A DNA stretch of 64,000 nt, from the NCBI GenBank assembly GCA_902779675.1, contig CACZCK010000013.1:1-64000 (forward strand), given 5' to 3'. A model generated the notes under the pieces. It was not told where the DNA came from. It did no database searches and saw only the letters and a program-made list of their open reading frames with translations. Position 1 is the stretch's first letter. Each line of letters begins with the position of its first letter. A program made the translations under genes and the position numbers. Below, one piece after another: positions 42,598 through 51,872 of the stretch. Source of the DNA: an uncultured Coriobacteriaceae bacterium (GTDB lineage: Bacteria; Actinomycetota; Coriobacteriia; Coriobacteriales; Atopobiaceae).

Positions 42598-44109
42598 ATG
42601 GCAGAGACCACCGACCAGACGCCCAAGCAGGAGTCGGGCGTGCCCAACGACACCTTCATGACCGTGCCCGCCGACCCGCGCATCAAGACGCCCGAGCCTG
42701 CTACGGCCCGCCTCGCCTGGGCCTCGGGCGACGAGCACATCGACTACACAGCGACGGCCGCCCATCTCGACGTGCGCAGCGACACCGGCGCCCTCATGGG
42801 CCAGATGTTCTCGCTCTCGTACGTGAGCCTCGACGGGGAGGGTAACCCCGACCCCACCCGTCCGATCACCTTCTGCTACAACGGCGGCCCCGGCTGCGCG
42901 TCGGTACCAATCAACTTTGGCGGCATCGGCCCGCGCCGCGTGAAGACCGACGGCGTCAACCACCTGGCCTATCCCATCGAGGTCGAGGACAACCCCTACA
43001 CGCTGCTGCGTCAGAGCGACCTCGTCTTTCTCGATGCGCTGGGCACCGGCTACTCCACGGTCGCCGAGGGTCAGGACAAGGCCAAGCTCTTTGGCGTTGA
43101 CGGCGATGCGGACTGCTTTGCCCGCGCCATCACCACCTGGCTCGAGGAGAACGGCCGCTGGACCTCGCCGCTCTACCTCTTTGGCGAGAGCTACGGCACC
43201 GTGCGCAACGCCGTGCTCATGCGCCTGTTGGGCGAGCGCTCGGTCAAGGTCTGCGGCGTGGTCATGCTGTCGGCTATCTTCGACTGGGTGCAGACCATCG
43301 AGGGCGAGGACCTCTACCATCTGGGCATGACGCCCACCATGGCTGCGACCGCGCAGTTCTTTGGCCGCGCCGGCGAAGGCGTCGACCCCGACGTGTGGTT
43401 TGACCAGGCCATGGACTTTACCGAGGACGTGCTGGCTCCCGCGCTCCTGCGTGGCGATCGTCTGGCCCCCGAGCGCGAGGAGGAGGTGGCCCGCCAGCTC
43501 GCCGAGATGATCGGCCTTCCCGAGGCCCTGGTACGCCAGCGTCGCCTGCGCATCACGCTCGAGGACTTCCGTCGCAACCTGCTGGCCGACGAGGGCAAGG
43601 CGGTCGGCCGTCTTGACATGCGCTTTGCCTCCGACGCACCGGTGGCGGTGCAGCAATCGTCCGACTGGTTTGCCGGCGAGGATGCGGCCGACGACGCCGT
43701 GGATGCCAGCTGGACCAACGCCTTCCGCGCCTTTTTGCACGACGAACTGCACTACCACGCACCGGCTCGCTACCTCACCAGCAACTACGAGAACGTGGGC
43801 GTCAACTGGAAGTGGGAACACCAGCAGCCCGGATTCTCGTGGCCGAGCGGCTCGCCCAACGTGGCCTACGACATCGCCGTGGCCATGCGTCGCAACCCGC
43901 GCATGAAGGTGTGCATCCTGGGCGGACGCTACGACGCCGCCACCACCTGGTGGAACGTGGCGCACGACATGGCCTGCCAGTTCCTCTCGCCCACGCTCAA
44001 GGAGCGCCTGGAGTGGCACCGCTACGGCTGCGGCCACATGGCCTACGTCGATGTGCCTACGCTGCAGCAGATGGGTGCCGACATGGAGGCCTTCTACGCC
44101 AAAGCGTAA
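42598..44109 (+). CDS. S10-like serine carboxypeptidase
   Basis: A 503-residue alpha/beta-hydrolase of the S10 family. The oxyanion region is NGGPGCAS, the nucleophile S198 in GESYG, the acid D446 in GGRYDAATTWW and the base H480 in CGHMAY. All three catalytic residues are in place. No signal peptide is seen, so it should act inside the cell on short peptides, in keeping with the peptide-based diet suggested by opp and pepF. ATG 42598 follows AAAGAGGTTTGC. Confidence 0.88.
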   Translation: MAETTDQTPKQESGVPNDTFMTVPADPRIKTPEPATARLAWASGDEHIDYTATAAHLDVRSDTGALMGQMFSLSYVSLDGEGNPDPTRPITFCYNGGPGCASVPINFGGIGPRRVKTDGVNHLAYPIEVEDNPYTLLRQSDLVFLDALGTGYSTVAEGQDKAKLFGVDGDADCFARAITTWLEENGRWTSPLYLFGESYGTVRNAVLMRLLGERSVKVCGVVMLSAIFDWVQTIEGEDLYHLGMTPTMAATAQFFGRAGEGVDPDVWFDQAMDFTEDVLAPALLRGDRLAPEREEEVARQLAEMIGLPEALVRQRRLRITLEDFRRNLLADEGKAVGRLDMRFASDAPVAVQQSSDWFAGEDAADDAVDASWTNAFRAFLHDELHYHAPARYLTSNYENVGVNWKWEHQQPGFSWPSGSPNVAYDIAVAMRRNPRMKVCILGGRYDAATTWWNVAHDMACQFLSPTLKERLEWHRYGCGHMAYVDVPTLQQMGADMEAFYAKA

Positions 44110-44145
44110 GGCGGTCCTTGTGGGACAGTCGGCTCCCGGGTACAT

Positions 44146-44183
44146 AAGCGGACCACTGGGTCAGGAGGCCCAGTGGTCCGCTT
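44146..44183. terminator. Bidirectional terminator
   Basis: AAGCGGACCACTGGG pairs perfectly with CCCAGTGGTCCGCTT around TCAGGAGG, followed by TTT. An outer pair, GGGACAGTC and GACTGTCCC, flanks it. Confidence 0.9.
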
Positions 44184-44210
44184 TTTCGTTCGGGGGTTGA
44201 CTGTCCCGCG

Positions 44211-44582
44211 CTATGCCTCGATCTCGACGTTGGCGTCGACGGCGTTCTTGCGCACGCTCTCGATGCCGTTAAGGCAGCTCGTCAGTTTGGTGTAGCCCTC
44301 GCTCGCGGCGATGTTCTGGCCGTTCTTGGCCAGCAGGCGGAAGCGGAACTCGCCGGCCTTGTCGACATAGATCTGGAACTTTGGGCACTTTGCGGGCTCG
44401 TAGTTCTCGGTGGACTGGTCCTCGACGTTGGCCACCGGTGCGCAGGCCTGCACGCTTGCGATGCCGCCCTTGCAGCTGCTCAGCGACTTGTAGGTCTGGG
44501 AGGTGGCGATCACCTGGCCATTGCCTGCTACGAGGTTGAACCTGCTTCCCTTCTCGGTGGACCTGATGACGAACTTACCCAT
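44211..44582 (-). CDS. DUF1508 (YegP-like) protein
   Basis: A 123-residue protein made of two DUF1508 repeats. Each has the pattern F-x-L-x-A-x-N-G-Q-x-I-A-x-S then Y-x-S-L-x-S-C-x-G-I-x-S-V: residues 3-50 (FNLVAGNGQVIATSQTYKSL) and 66-115 (FRFRLLAKNGQNIAASEGY). I start at ATG 44582, with AAGGAGGCCAACC upstream. The family is common and small; function unclear. Confidence 0.9.
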   Translation of the reverse strand: MGKFVIRSTEKGSRFNLVAGNGQVIATSQTYKSLSSCKGGIASVQACAPVANVEDQSTENYEPAKCPKFQIYVDKAGEFRFRLLAKNGQNIAASEGYTKLTSCLNGIESVRKNAVDANVEIEA

Positions 44583-44887
44583 GGTTGGCCTCCTTAGTCC
44601 CCTTATGAGCCTTTGGCTGTCTTGCCTCCTGGTCGGATTGTATGGCTCTGGGCGGCTCGGCAAATGTCGGGAGAGCGTGCAGGTCTGGTAGGCGTGCAAC
44701 AGGCGGCGGTGGGAGGGAGCTTCTGGGCATATGCACGCGGCTGCGCATCTACCTGCGGGGATGCCAGCTGTAACCAAGACGTTACCCAGATGAGACTGTT
44801 CGGTCCGGTGCCCTGCGCTATCCTGTACTCCACCACGCTAAAGTGCGCGATCGGTGCCGACCGGCACCGTCAGAAGGAGGAAATGCC

Positions 44888-45709
44888 ATGTTGCAGATGA
44901 ACCGCCGTCAGTTCCTTACCGGCAGCATCCTGTTTGCCGCTCCTACCATCCTCGGCCTGGCCGGCTGTGGTGGGTCCAAGGAGGTCACTTGGGACGGCAC
45001 CAACTTCAAGCACGGCTTTGACAAGGACTTCCCGCCGTACTCCTACATCGACGACAACGGCGACACCACCGGTTTCGACGTCGAGCTGGCCCAGGCGGTC
45101 TGCGAGTACAAGGGTTGGACCTACGTGCCCGTGCCCGTGAACTGGGACGCCAAGGACGCCGAGCTCAACTCCGGCAGCTGCGACTGCATCTGGTCGGGCT
45201 TCACCAAGAGCCCCGCGCGCGAGGACTCCTACTGCTGGAGCGAGCCGTACTCCATCAACACGCAGATGATCATGGTCAAGGAGGACTCTGACATCAAGAC
45301 GCTCGCCGACCTGGAGGGCAAGAAGGTGGGCGTGCAGACTGGCACCTCCGCCTACGACATGCTCGAGACCGCAGAGGCCGACGGCGGCGTCAAGGAGCTG
45401 GCCGACACCTTTGCATCCGTCGAGGTCTTTGACACCTATACCATCGCCGTCAACGACCTGCTGGCGGGCGCCATCGACGCCGTGGCCATCGACGTGACCA
45501 CGGGCAACTTCCAGATGAGCAACCAGGCCGGTCTCAAGTACCTTGACGAGGAGCTCGGCGACGAGGTCTACGCCATCGGCTTCCGCACCAACGAGAGCGA
45601 CCTGCGCGACCAGGTCAACGAGGCCCTCGCGGCCCTCGCCGCCGACGGCACGATGGATGCCATCGGCAAGAAGTACGAGGACATCTACGAGAACCTCTCG
45701 ATGATCTAG
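44888..45709 (+). CDS. Amino-acid ABC transporter, binding lipoprotein
   Basis: A 273-residue family-3 solute-binding protein. The signal peptide (RRQFLTGSILFAAPTILG) ends in the lipobox LAGC. The mature part has the family start GFDKDFPPYSYIDDNGDTTG and FDVELAQAV, then VGVQTGTSAYDML. It binds polar amino acids at the outer membrane face for the permease and ATPase downstream. ATG 44888 follows AGAAGGAGGAAATGCC. Confidence 0.92.
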   Translation: MLQMNRRQFLTGSILFAAPTILGLAGCGGSKEVTWDGTNFKHGFDKDFPPYSYIDDNGDTTGFDVELAQAVCEYKGWTYVPVPVNWDAKDAELNSGSCDCIWSGFTKSPAREDSYCWSEPYSINTQMIMVKEDSDIKTLADLEGKKVGVQTGTSAYDMLETAEADGGVKELADTFASVEVFDTYTIAVNDLLAGAIDAVAIDVTTGNFQMSNQAGLKYLDEELGDEVYAIGFRTNESDLRDQVNEALAALAADGTMDAIGKKYEDIYENLSMI

Positions 45710-45755
45710 TCCGTGTCCGCGGCGCCCGCGCGGCGCTCGTACCTGCGTAACCTGC

Positions 45756-45792
45756 GACGGCCGTGCCCCGACGCCTCGGCGGCACGGCCGTC
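45756..45792 (+). terminator. Hairpin between binding-protein and permease genes
   Basis: GACGGCCGTGCC (45756-45767) pairs perfectly with GGCACGGCCGTC (45781-45792). It has no T-run, so it may stabilise the upstream message instead of stopping transcription. Confidence 0.6.
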
Positions 45793-45823
45793 CGCGATAA
45801 GTTCAAGACCAGGGGGAACTGCG

Positions 45824-46471
45824 ATGACGCTGTCCACCATGCTCTCCACCATGTCCGCCGGCATGCTGAGGTCCTTTGCGGTCTTCACGTTGACCCTCCT
45901 CGGCTCGCTCCCGCTCGGCATGGTGGTGGCCCTGCTCAAGAAGAGCCGCTTTGGCCTGGTGCGCGCGATCATCAACGTGTACATCTCGGTCATCCGCGGC
46001 ACGCCCCTCATGCTTCAGCTGCTGGTGTGGTACTTCGGCCCGTTCTACCTGCTGGGCATCAACATTGGCGACTGGCGCTTTCCTGCGCTCATATTGGGTT
46101 TCGTGCTCAACTACGCTGCCTACTTTGCCGAGATCTATCGCGGCGGCATCGAGTCGATCCCGGTGGGGCAGTACGAGGCGGCCGAGGTGCTGGGCTACTC
46201 CCGCACCCAGACCTTCATGCGCATCATCCTGCCGCAGGTCGTCAAGCGCATCATGCCGTCGGTGACCAACGAGGTCATCACGCTGGTCAAGGACACCTCG
46301 CTGGCCTTCACCCTTGCCTATCAGGAGGTCTTCTCGCTGGCCAAGCAGATTTCGGCCTCCCAGACCTCGTTCATGCCGTTCCTCATTGCGGGCGTCTTCT
46401 ACTTTGTGGCCAACTACGTGGTGGAGTTTGCCATGAGCCGCATCGAGAAGGCACTCGATTACTACAAGTAG
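45824..46471 (+). CDS. Amino-acid ABC transporter, permease
   Basis: A 215-residue permease of the HisMQ type. I start at ATG 45824 (MTLSTMLSTMSAGMLRSF), preceded by AGGGGGAACTGCG; the upstream frame is GC-rich filler. Early helices carry LTLLGSLPLGMVVALL and VIRGTPLMLQLLVWYF, and the EAA loop is EAAEVLGYSRTQTFMRIILP. Only one permease gene is present, so it should act as a homodimer. Confidence 0.92.
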   Translation: MTLSTMLSTMSAGMLRSFAVFTLTLLGSLPLGMVVALLKKSRFGLVRAIINVYISVIRGTPLMLQLLVWYFGPFYLLGINIGDWRFPALILGFVLNYAAYFAEIYRGGIESIPVGQYEAAEVLGYSRTQTFMRIILPQVVKRIMPSVTNEVITLVKDTSLAFTLAYQEVFSLAKQISASQTSFMPFLIAGVFYFVANYVVEFAMSRIEKALDYYK

Positions 46472-46525
46472 GCGGCTGGCCAGCACAGACGGCGGCACGC
46501 GCCGCGCAGAGGGGACGGTGGCTCC

Positions 46526-47284
46526 ATGATTCTGGAGATGAACAACATCAGCAAGCGCTTCGGGAGCAACGAGGTGCTCAAGGACATCAGCTTCAACGTG
46601 GACAAGGGCGAGGTGGTGAGCATCATCGGCCCGTCCGGTTCGGGCAAGTCGACGCTGCTGCGCTGCGCGACCTTCCTCGAGACCATCGACGGTGGCGAGA
46701 TCGTGTACATGGGGAAGCGCGCGGCGCACACCGACGCCTCGGGCAACGCGGTCTACGTCGACCACAAGGAGTTGCGGCAGTTCCGCAGCTACTGCGGGTT
46801 GGTGTTCCAGCAGTTCAACCTGTTCCCGCACTACAGCATCCTTAAGAACCTCATTGACGCGCCCATGCACGTGCAGGGGCGCAGCAAGGTCGAGGCCGAG
46901 GCGACTGCCATGGACCTGCTGGGCAAGATGGGCATCGCCGACAAGGCGGACGCCTACCCCTATCAGCTCTCCGGCGGCCAGCAGCAGCGCGTGGCCATTG
47001 CCCGCGCGCTGGCCATGAAGCCCGAGATCCTCTTCTTCGACGAGCCCACATCGGCGCTCGACCCCGAGCTGACCGGCGAGGTGCTCAAGGTCATCCGTCG
47101 GCTGGCCGACGAGCACATGACCATGGTGGTGGTAACCCACGAGATGCCCTTTGCCAAGGCGGTGAGCAACCGCGTGCTGTTTATGGACGGCGGCGTGGTC
47201 GTGGAGCAAGGCGACCCCATCTCGGTCTTCGAGAACCCGCAGGAGGAGCGCACCAAGCAGTTCCTGCGCGTGTTCGAGCGCTAG
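46526..47284 (+). CDS. Amino-acid ABC transporter, ATPase
   Basis: A 252-residue ATPase of the GlnQ/HisP type. Walker [12 protein letters not shown], signature LSGGQQQRV, Walker [13 protein letters not shown], switch VVVTHEM. A short insert ([20 protein letters not shown]) is of the kind seen in HisP. It drives the permease encoded just upstream. Confidence 0.94.
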   Translation: MILEMNNISKRFGSNEVLKDISFNVDKGEVVSIIGPSGSGKSTLLRCATFLETIDGGEIVYMGKRAAHTDASGNAVYVDHKELRQFRSYCGLVFQQFNLFPHYSILKNLIDAPMHVQGRSKVEAEATAMDLLGKMGIADKADAYPYQLSGGQQQRVAIARALAMKPEILFFDEPTSALDPELTGEVLKVIRRLADEHMTMVVVTHEMPFAKAVSNRVLFMDGGVVVEQGDPISVFENPQEERTKQFLRVFER

Positions 47285-47293
47285 GAACGCACG

Positions 47294-48139
47294 ATGGACG
47301 GCCGCGGCGACGCGTTGCGCTATGCCATCCTCGACCCGACGGGCAACGTCACCGCCCTGGTGCGCGACCCGGTGGAGGTTGCCTGCCAGCCCGTGGTGGC
47401 GCGGCAGGTGATGGACCGCCATCCCGAGGTCGAACAGGTGGGCTTTGTGTCAGGCGCGGCGAGCGACCCGTTGGCGCAGGCCGAGCTGCGCATGGCGGGT
47501 GGGGAGTTCTGCGGCAACGCGACCATGAGTGCGGCGGCTTTGTACGCCGTACAGGCTGGTGTGGCTCCCGCCCAAGGCGAGGCGCCCGTCACGGTGCGGA
47601 TGCGCGCATCGGGAGCCGCAGAGCCAGTCGAGGTGCGGCTGTTAGCCGCGGCCGACGGCTACGAAGCGGACGTGCGCATGCCCGAGGCGCTAGGGGTGCG
47701 GCTGATTGCGTTCTCGCACGAGGGTCTGAAGGGTCAGCTCCCGCTCGTGCTGATGGAGGGTATCTCGCACGTGGTAATTGAGACGGTCTCGCCGTTTTAT
47801 GAGCTGCTCGGCGACCGTCCCCGCGCGGAGCGCGCCGTGCGCACCTGGTGCCACGAACTCGGTGCCGACGGGCTGGGCCTCATGTTCCTGGAGGGGGACG
47901 CCCCTGTGTGCCAGTTGACGCCCCTCGTGTACGTGCTGGGCGGCGACACCGTGTTCTGGGAGAACTCGTGCGCCAGCGGCAGTGCCGCAACGGGGCGCTA
48001 CCTGGCCGAACGCACGGGTGAGCCCATGAGCCTCGATTTGCAAGAGCCTGGCGGCACGCTGCACGTGAGCTGCGACGTGGCGGCTGGGCAGACGTGGCTT
48101 CACGGCGCGGTGCGCCTGGTGGGGGAGCATCTGCTCTAG
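47294..48139 (+). CDS. DapF-fold amino-acid racemase/epimerase
   Basis: A 281-residue protein of the diaminopimelate-epimerase fold. Two active-site cysteines are present: C73 in GGEFCGNATM and C226 in ENSCASGSAATG, as for PLP-free two-base racemases. The N-terminus (ALRYAILDPTGNVTALVRD) differs from true DapF and is closer to the DapF-like amino-acid racemases, such as the histidine racemase CntK. It begins ten bases after the transporter ATPase gene, so it probably acts on the imported amino acid. Exact substrate unknown. Confidence 0.78.
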   Translation: MDGRGDALRYAILDPTGNVTALVRDPVEVACQPVVARQVMDRHPEVEQVGFVSGAASDPLAQAELRMAGGEFCGNATMSAAALYAVQAGVAPAQGEAPVTVRMRASGAAEPVEVRLLAAADGYEADVRMPEALGVRLIAFSHEGLKGQLPLVLMEGISHVVIETVSPFYELLGDRPRAERAVRTWCHELGADGLGLMFLEGDAPVCQLTPLVYVLGGDTVFWENSCASGSAATGRYLAERTGEPMSLDLQEPGGTLHVSCDVAAGQTWLHGAVRLVGEHLL

Positions 48140-48219
48140 GCCTGCGGCGCGCGGCGCACCAAAGCGCTATGCTGCTGTGTGGCACCCGTCCCCGACGCCC
48201 AGATTGTGGAGGAGCACTC

Positions 48220-48822
48220 ATGGCCCTTGACCTCATGCCGCCCAAGGCGGACGACCCTCGCCTCGACCGCATTCGCCAGCTGCTGGTAGATGACCCGGCA
48301 CTCGTGGAGCGCGTGGACGAGCGCGAGAACATGTGGCACTGCGGCATCTTCGAGGCGGAGCGCTGGATGGTGACCCAACCCGACGGCCAAGAGGGGGAAC
48401 GCGACATCGTGCTGCACAACGGTGGTGCCGGCGTGTGCGTGGTGCGCGACGGCAGGATGTGCCTGGTGCGGCAGTACCGCGTGGCCCTGGGTCGCATGAC
48501 GCTCGAGATCCCTGCGGGCAAGATCGATGCCAGCGAGGATCCAGCCGTGTGCGCAGCCCGTGAGCTGACCGAGGAGACGGGCCTCGTGGCCGAGCGCCTG
48601 GTGCCCATCGCCGTGAGCCGAAGCGCTCCTGGCTTCACCAACGAGCGGACGCGTGTGTACTTTGCCGAGGGCGTGTCGCAGCATCCCGCGAGCCCCGACC
48701 CCGACGAGTTCGTGGACGTGGTCTGGGTGCCGGTCGACGAGGTGGTGGCTGCCGTGCGTGCGGGCATCATTCAAGACGCCAAGACGGTGATTTCGGCGTT
48801 GTTTGCCGCCTCGCTGGCGTAG
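48220..48822 (+). CDS. Nudix hydrolase, ADP-ribose pyrophosphatase-like
   Basis: A 200-residue Nudix enzyme. The Nudix box is complete: G-KIDAS-E-DPAVCAA-RELTEETGL. The beta-strand before it, LVRQYRVALGRMTLEIPAGK, is typical of ADP-ribose pyrophosphatases, as is the SRSAPGFTNER loop. It would hydrolyse ADP-ribose or related nucleotide sugars. ATG 48220 follows GTGGAGGAGCACTC. It probably ends the transporter-racemase operon. Confidence 0.9.
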   Translation: MALDLMPPKADDPRLDRIRQLLVDDPALVERVDERENMWHCGIFEAERWMVTQPDGQEGERDIVLHNGGAGVCVVRDGRMCLVRQYRVALGRMTLEIPAGKIDASEDPAVCAARELTEETGLVAERLVPIAVSRSAPGFTNERTRVYFAEGVSQHPASPDPDEFVDVVWVPVDEVVAAVRAGIIQDAKTVISALFAASLA

Positions 48823-48849
48823 GCTGCCCGACGCGGCGCGGCTTGGCCG

Positions 48850-49959
48850 CTAGCCGCCGCAGATGCCGCAGGGGTGGCGTCCCATCTGCTCGGCCTCCGA
48901 CACGCTCACCCATTCCATCGACTTGGCGTGGGCAAGGCCGTTGCAGCTCTCGTCGTGGTGGTAGGCCTCGCCCGACCTCGTGACGATGACCATGCGCTCA
49001 CCGGTTTCGCTCGTGGGTGAGCCGGTTGCCTCGACCGGAGCGGTTGGTGCAGCGGGTGTACTGGCTTGCTGATCTGCCGAGAGCGTCGAGCGGATCTGCT
49101 CGGCCGCCTTGTAGGCGTCCTCCGTGACCTCGAAGGTGCCCGTGGCGTAGTTGATGGCAAAGCCGCGCGCCGTGTTGAAGACCTCGATGCGCTGGTCGAG
49201 GGAGCCGTCGCTCGAGCGTATGTCCACGATCACGCTGCGCGGCACCAGTTCGCTGCCCTCGTAGGCAGGCGTGGCGGCGTAGTAGACCCATCCGTCGGGG
49301 TGGTCAAAGAGCCAGTCGCGTACCAGCCCCTCCGCAAAGGCCATGCCGCCGTCGGTGCCGTCGACGTTTGCTCCGACGTTTTGCGTGCGCGTGCCGCAGA
49401 TGAGGTTGGATGTCTGCTCGACCCCGCCTAGCGACTTGGCCACCAGATGCGAGCGGTTAAAGAGAAACCCGTGGTAGACGGTGCCGTTGGGCATGGCGAT
49501 GTCGACCTCGCGGTTGTGACCCCAGCCCGAGGGCTCAATGTCGCTGGTGTCCGACCGAGAGCGGGCGATGCCGGCTTCCATCGAGTCGCGCGTGACGGTT
49601 GCCACGGCGCCTGTGGCACGGCCTAGGGCATCGAGCGGGCCATAGGACACCGTGCCGGGCTCGGGTGCGGCCGCTACCTGGGCGCTGCCGAGAACGCGAT
49701 AGTAGTTTGCGTCGAGCTGGGGGTCCCAGGTGCTGTAGGCGACATTGGTGGGGGAGGGCACTGCCTGTGAAGCCGCGGGGGACTGCTGCTCTGAGGTGGC
49801 TTCGGGAACTGCTGTGGAGCTGGAGGCTTGTGAAGGCGCACCAATGCCTGCCTGCTGAGCGATGCGCGCCACGAGCGAGCCTGCGCCAAAGCCGATGCCG
49901 AGCGCGAGACATAGCATGACGAGCGCCTTGGCGACTCTGGTGGCCCTCTGTGCACCCAT
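48850..49959 (-). CDS. Secreted DNA/RNA non-specific endonuclease
   Basis: A 369-residue exported nuclease. An N-terminal membrane helix (VMLCLALGIGFGAGSLVARI) anchors it or is cut off. A Ser/Ala/Gln-rich linker precedes the nuclease domain, which has FNRSHLVAKSLGG, the NRSH form of the DRGH motif found in streptococcal DNases, and ICGTRTQNVGAN. The tail of about 45 residues has a CNGLAH ... HPCGICGG cluster that may bind zinc. It would degrade outside DNA for nutrients. Confidence 0.87.
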   Translation of the reverse strand: MGAQRATRVAKALVMLCLALGIGFGAGSLVARIAQQAGIGAPSQASSSTAVPEATSEQQSPAASQAVPSPTNVAYSTWDPQLDANYYRVLGSAQVAAAPEPGTVSYGPLDALGRATGAVATVTRDSMEAGIARSRSDTSDIEPSGWGHNREVDIAMPNGTVYHGFLFNRSHLVAKSLGGVEQTSNLICGTRTQNVGANVDGTDGGMAFAEGLVRDWLFDHPDGWVYYAATPAYEGSELVPRSVIVDIRSSDGSLDQRIEVFNTARGFAINYATGTFEVTEDAYKAAEQIRSTLSADQQASTPAAPTAPVEATGSPTSETGERMVIVTRSGEAYHHDESCNGLAHAKSMEWVSVSEAEQMGRHPCGICGG

Positions 49960-50228
49960 GCGATCACGCTCCTCTTTTGACGGTCTACCAAGATGGTACC
50001 CGCTCGGGCGGACATGATGCAGTCGTGTGGTGCGGCTGTGGCCGTGGGGTTTCGCCTACAACCGGGGTTGCAGGTGTTTCGGGTGGAGAGGTGAGCGCTA
50101 GATCCACCTACAACCCGAGTCTTAGGTGCTTGAGGACTGTCGGTACCCTTGTCTTCACATATGGTGCCAGGCCGGGTCGATAACAGAACAGGCCAGGGCA
50201 ACAATGCCTCTGACCTGCGGATAAGCTG
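49960..50228. other. Intergenic, with a dispersed short repeat
   Basis: CCACCTACAACCCGAGTCT (50105-50123) is the reverse complement, with one mismatch, of bases near 42453-42471. A related TACAACC box is at 50058. No gene seen. Confidence 0.4.
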
Positions 50229-50305
50229 TGGTGCGCCATAACGGATTCGAACCGCTGACCTTGGGATTAGAAGTCCCCTGCTCTATCCAACTGAGCTAAT
50301 GGCGC
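50229..50305 (-). tRNA. tRNA-Arg (TCT)
   Basis: On the minus strand the acceptor GCGCCAT pairs with ATGGCGC. The anticodon loop CTTCTAA reads TCT. The T-loop is TTCGAAT and CCA is encoded (50231-50229). Complete cloverleaf. Confidence 0.95.
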
Positions 50306-50443
50306 GTATGCGACGCAAGACATTCTAGCACGCATGCGTGGCAGGCGCGGTGCGACCTTGCGCGAATGCCGCAAATCGTGAAAGGCCCGCACGGGCATCT
50401 GGCAACCGTGCCCGTGGCTGGCTGCGGCTTTGGTCTGGCCTCC

Positions 50444-50947
50444 CTAGAAGGCGCCTCCGGCACTGTGCTGCAGGCGGTCGGCGAAGTCGTCGACCTGCGT
50501 GGCCAGCTCGTCAGCACCCATCTTGCCGGGGTTCTTGAGGCTCAGCGTGGGCATGTTGGCCGTGGCGCGCCCCAGCTTGCCAGCCAGGTCGCGCGCGCAG
50601 CCGCTGGCATCTCCCGAGGCCGAGGCTATGACCAGCGCTATCTTTGCCTTGCCAAAGGTGCGGCCCTCGATGAAGCTGTTGATAGGTGCGGCGGCCTTGC
50701 CGGCCCATACAGGCAGCGCGAGCACTACCAGGTCGTAGGCAGACGGGTCCATCTCGAGGGGCTCGATCTTGGGCGCCTTGCCGAAGGTGGAGTCCTTGCC
50801 GCCCGCGATGAACTTGGCCAGGCCCTTAGTGGGGTAGGCCTTGGTCGGCCTGACCTCAAAGACCTCGGCGCCAAGGCGCTTGGCAAGCTGGTTTGCCACG
50901 GAACGAGTGTTGCCCTCGAGGGAGTAGAAGACGACGGCGGAGCGCAT
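50444..50947 (-). CDS. Flavodoxin-family protein
   Basis: A 167-residue flavodoxin. The FMN-phosphate loop is FYSLEGNTRSVANQLAKRL at the N-terminus; the second FMN loop is near LALPVWAGKAAAPI. No other domain. It may carry electrons or serve as an NAD(P)H-quinone-type reductase. ATG 50947 follows AAAGGACCAGCC. Confidence 0.87.
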   Translation of the reverse strand: MRSAVVFYSLEGNTRSVANQLAKRLGAEVFEVRPTKAYPTKGLAKFIAGGKDSTFGKAPKIEPLEMDPSAYDLVVLALPVWAGKAAAPINSFIEGRTFGKAKIALVIASASGDASGCARDLAGKLGRATANMPTLSLKNPGKMGADELATQVDDFADRLQHSAGGAF

Positions 50948-51168
50948 GGCTGGTCCTTTCGCAGTGGTCGGTCTGTAGGCGAGCGCAACGCAGGGCAGCC
51001 TCGGCTGGCTCGTCTCGCCTGCACACACGCCTATGTTCGCACATGCGCCACGCCTGCAAGACGTCTCGTACCCAGATTGTCATATGGACCAATTTGTGTC
51101 CGAGCCACCTTTTATGCTGGCCATCAACCGATAACGAGGGCCGATGCAGGTCGAGGAGGCGGTGCGAC

Positions 51169-51786
51169 TTGACGATCAACGCTGCTGGGACGGATGGCCA
51201 TTGGGAGGGTGGGGCTCCCGTGTTTGGCACCAGCTTCGAGTACGAATGGGGAGGCAGGCGGTGGACCTATCCCGACGTGTGGCTGAGCGTGCAGAAGGAG
51301 GACCCAACACCAGGGCATACGGGTCGCACGTGCGTGGGACACTACACCCCCGATGTCGACCCGACGGGAGAGATTGCCCTGCGCTATGCGGACCGCTACT
51401 ACCGAGAGGGCATCTCGTGCGCGAGCGAGGAGCTTCACGGCCGGCGCATAAGCTGCTTTCAGGCGGCCGAGCTGCTCTGCCTGCATGCGACTGCGGCAGG
51501 CAACCCGTTCGCACACCTGCTGCTTGGCCGCATGTACGAGCACGACCTCTGCGAAGGCGGCTATTGGGACCGTGCAATGTCGTGGGATCTGTCGGACGAC
51601 CTGCTCACGCCGTTTCCTTGCGAGGGGAAGGCCTACGAGCACTACCTGCAGGCTGCGCAGGCCGACATCCCCGAGGCATGCCGCGCGTTGGGAGACTTGC
51701 TGCGTGACGGACGGGGCTGCGAGGCCGATGCTCGGCGCGCCCGCTTTTGGCATGAGCGCGCACGCGACCTCGAAGCCCGCGGGTGA
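51169..51786 (+). CDS. Sel1-repeat protein
   Basis: A 205-residue protein. I start at TTG 51169, with GAGGAGG nine bases upstream; no ATG or GTG fits the protein-like part of the frame. Residues 24-50 have WTYPDVWLSVQKEDPTPG. Two Sel1-like helical repeats follow: AGNPFAHLLLGRMYEHDLCE and EACRALGDLLRDGRGCEADA. Sel1 repeats hold other proteins. Function unknown; the TTG start makes the exact N-terminus uncertain. Confidence 0.65.
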   Translation: MTINAAGTDGHWEGGAPVFGTSFEYEWGGRRWTYPDVWLSVQKEDPTPGHTGRTCVGHYTPDVDPTGEIALRYADRYYREGISCASEELHGRRISCFQAAELLCLHATAAGNPFAHLLLGRMYEHDLCEGGYWDRAMSWDLSDDLLTPFPCEGKAYEHYLQAAQADIPEACRALGDLLRDGRGCEADARRARFWHERARDLEARG

Positions 51787-51872
51787 CGTCAACCCATCCG
51801 GGCAAACTTGTCCGACGCTCTGGTTAAGGTGGCCGCAGTCAATGGGTCACACGAGAGCAGGGAGTCGGAGCG

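Noticed and set aside
50893-51168. An ATG at 50893 as the start of the Sel1-repeat gene
   Set aside because: The first 90 residues would be Cys- and Arg-rich filler that overlaps the start of the divergent flavodoxin gene. TTG 51169 fits the protein-like part.
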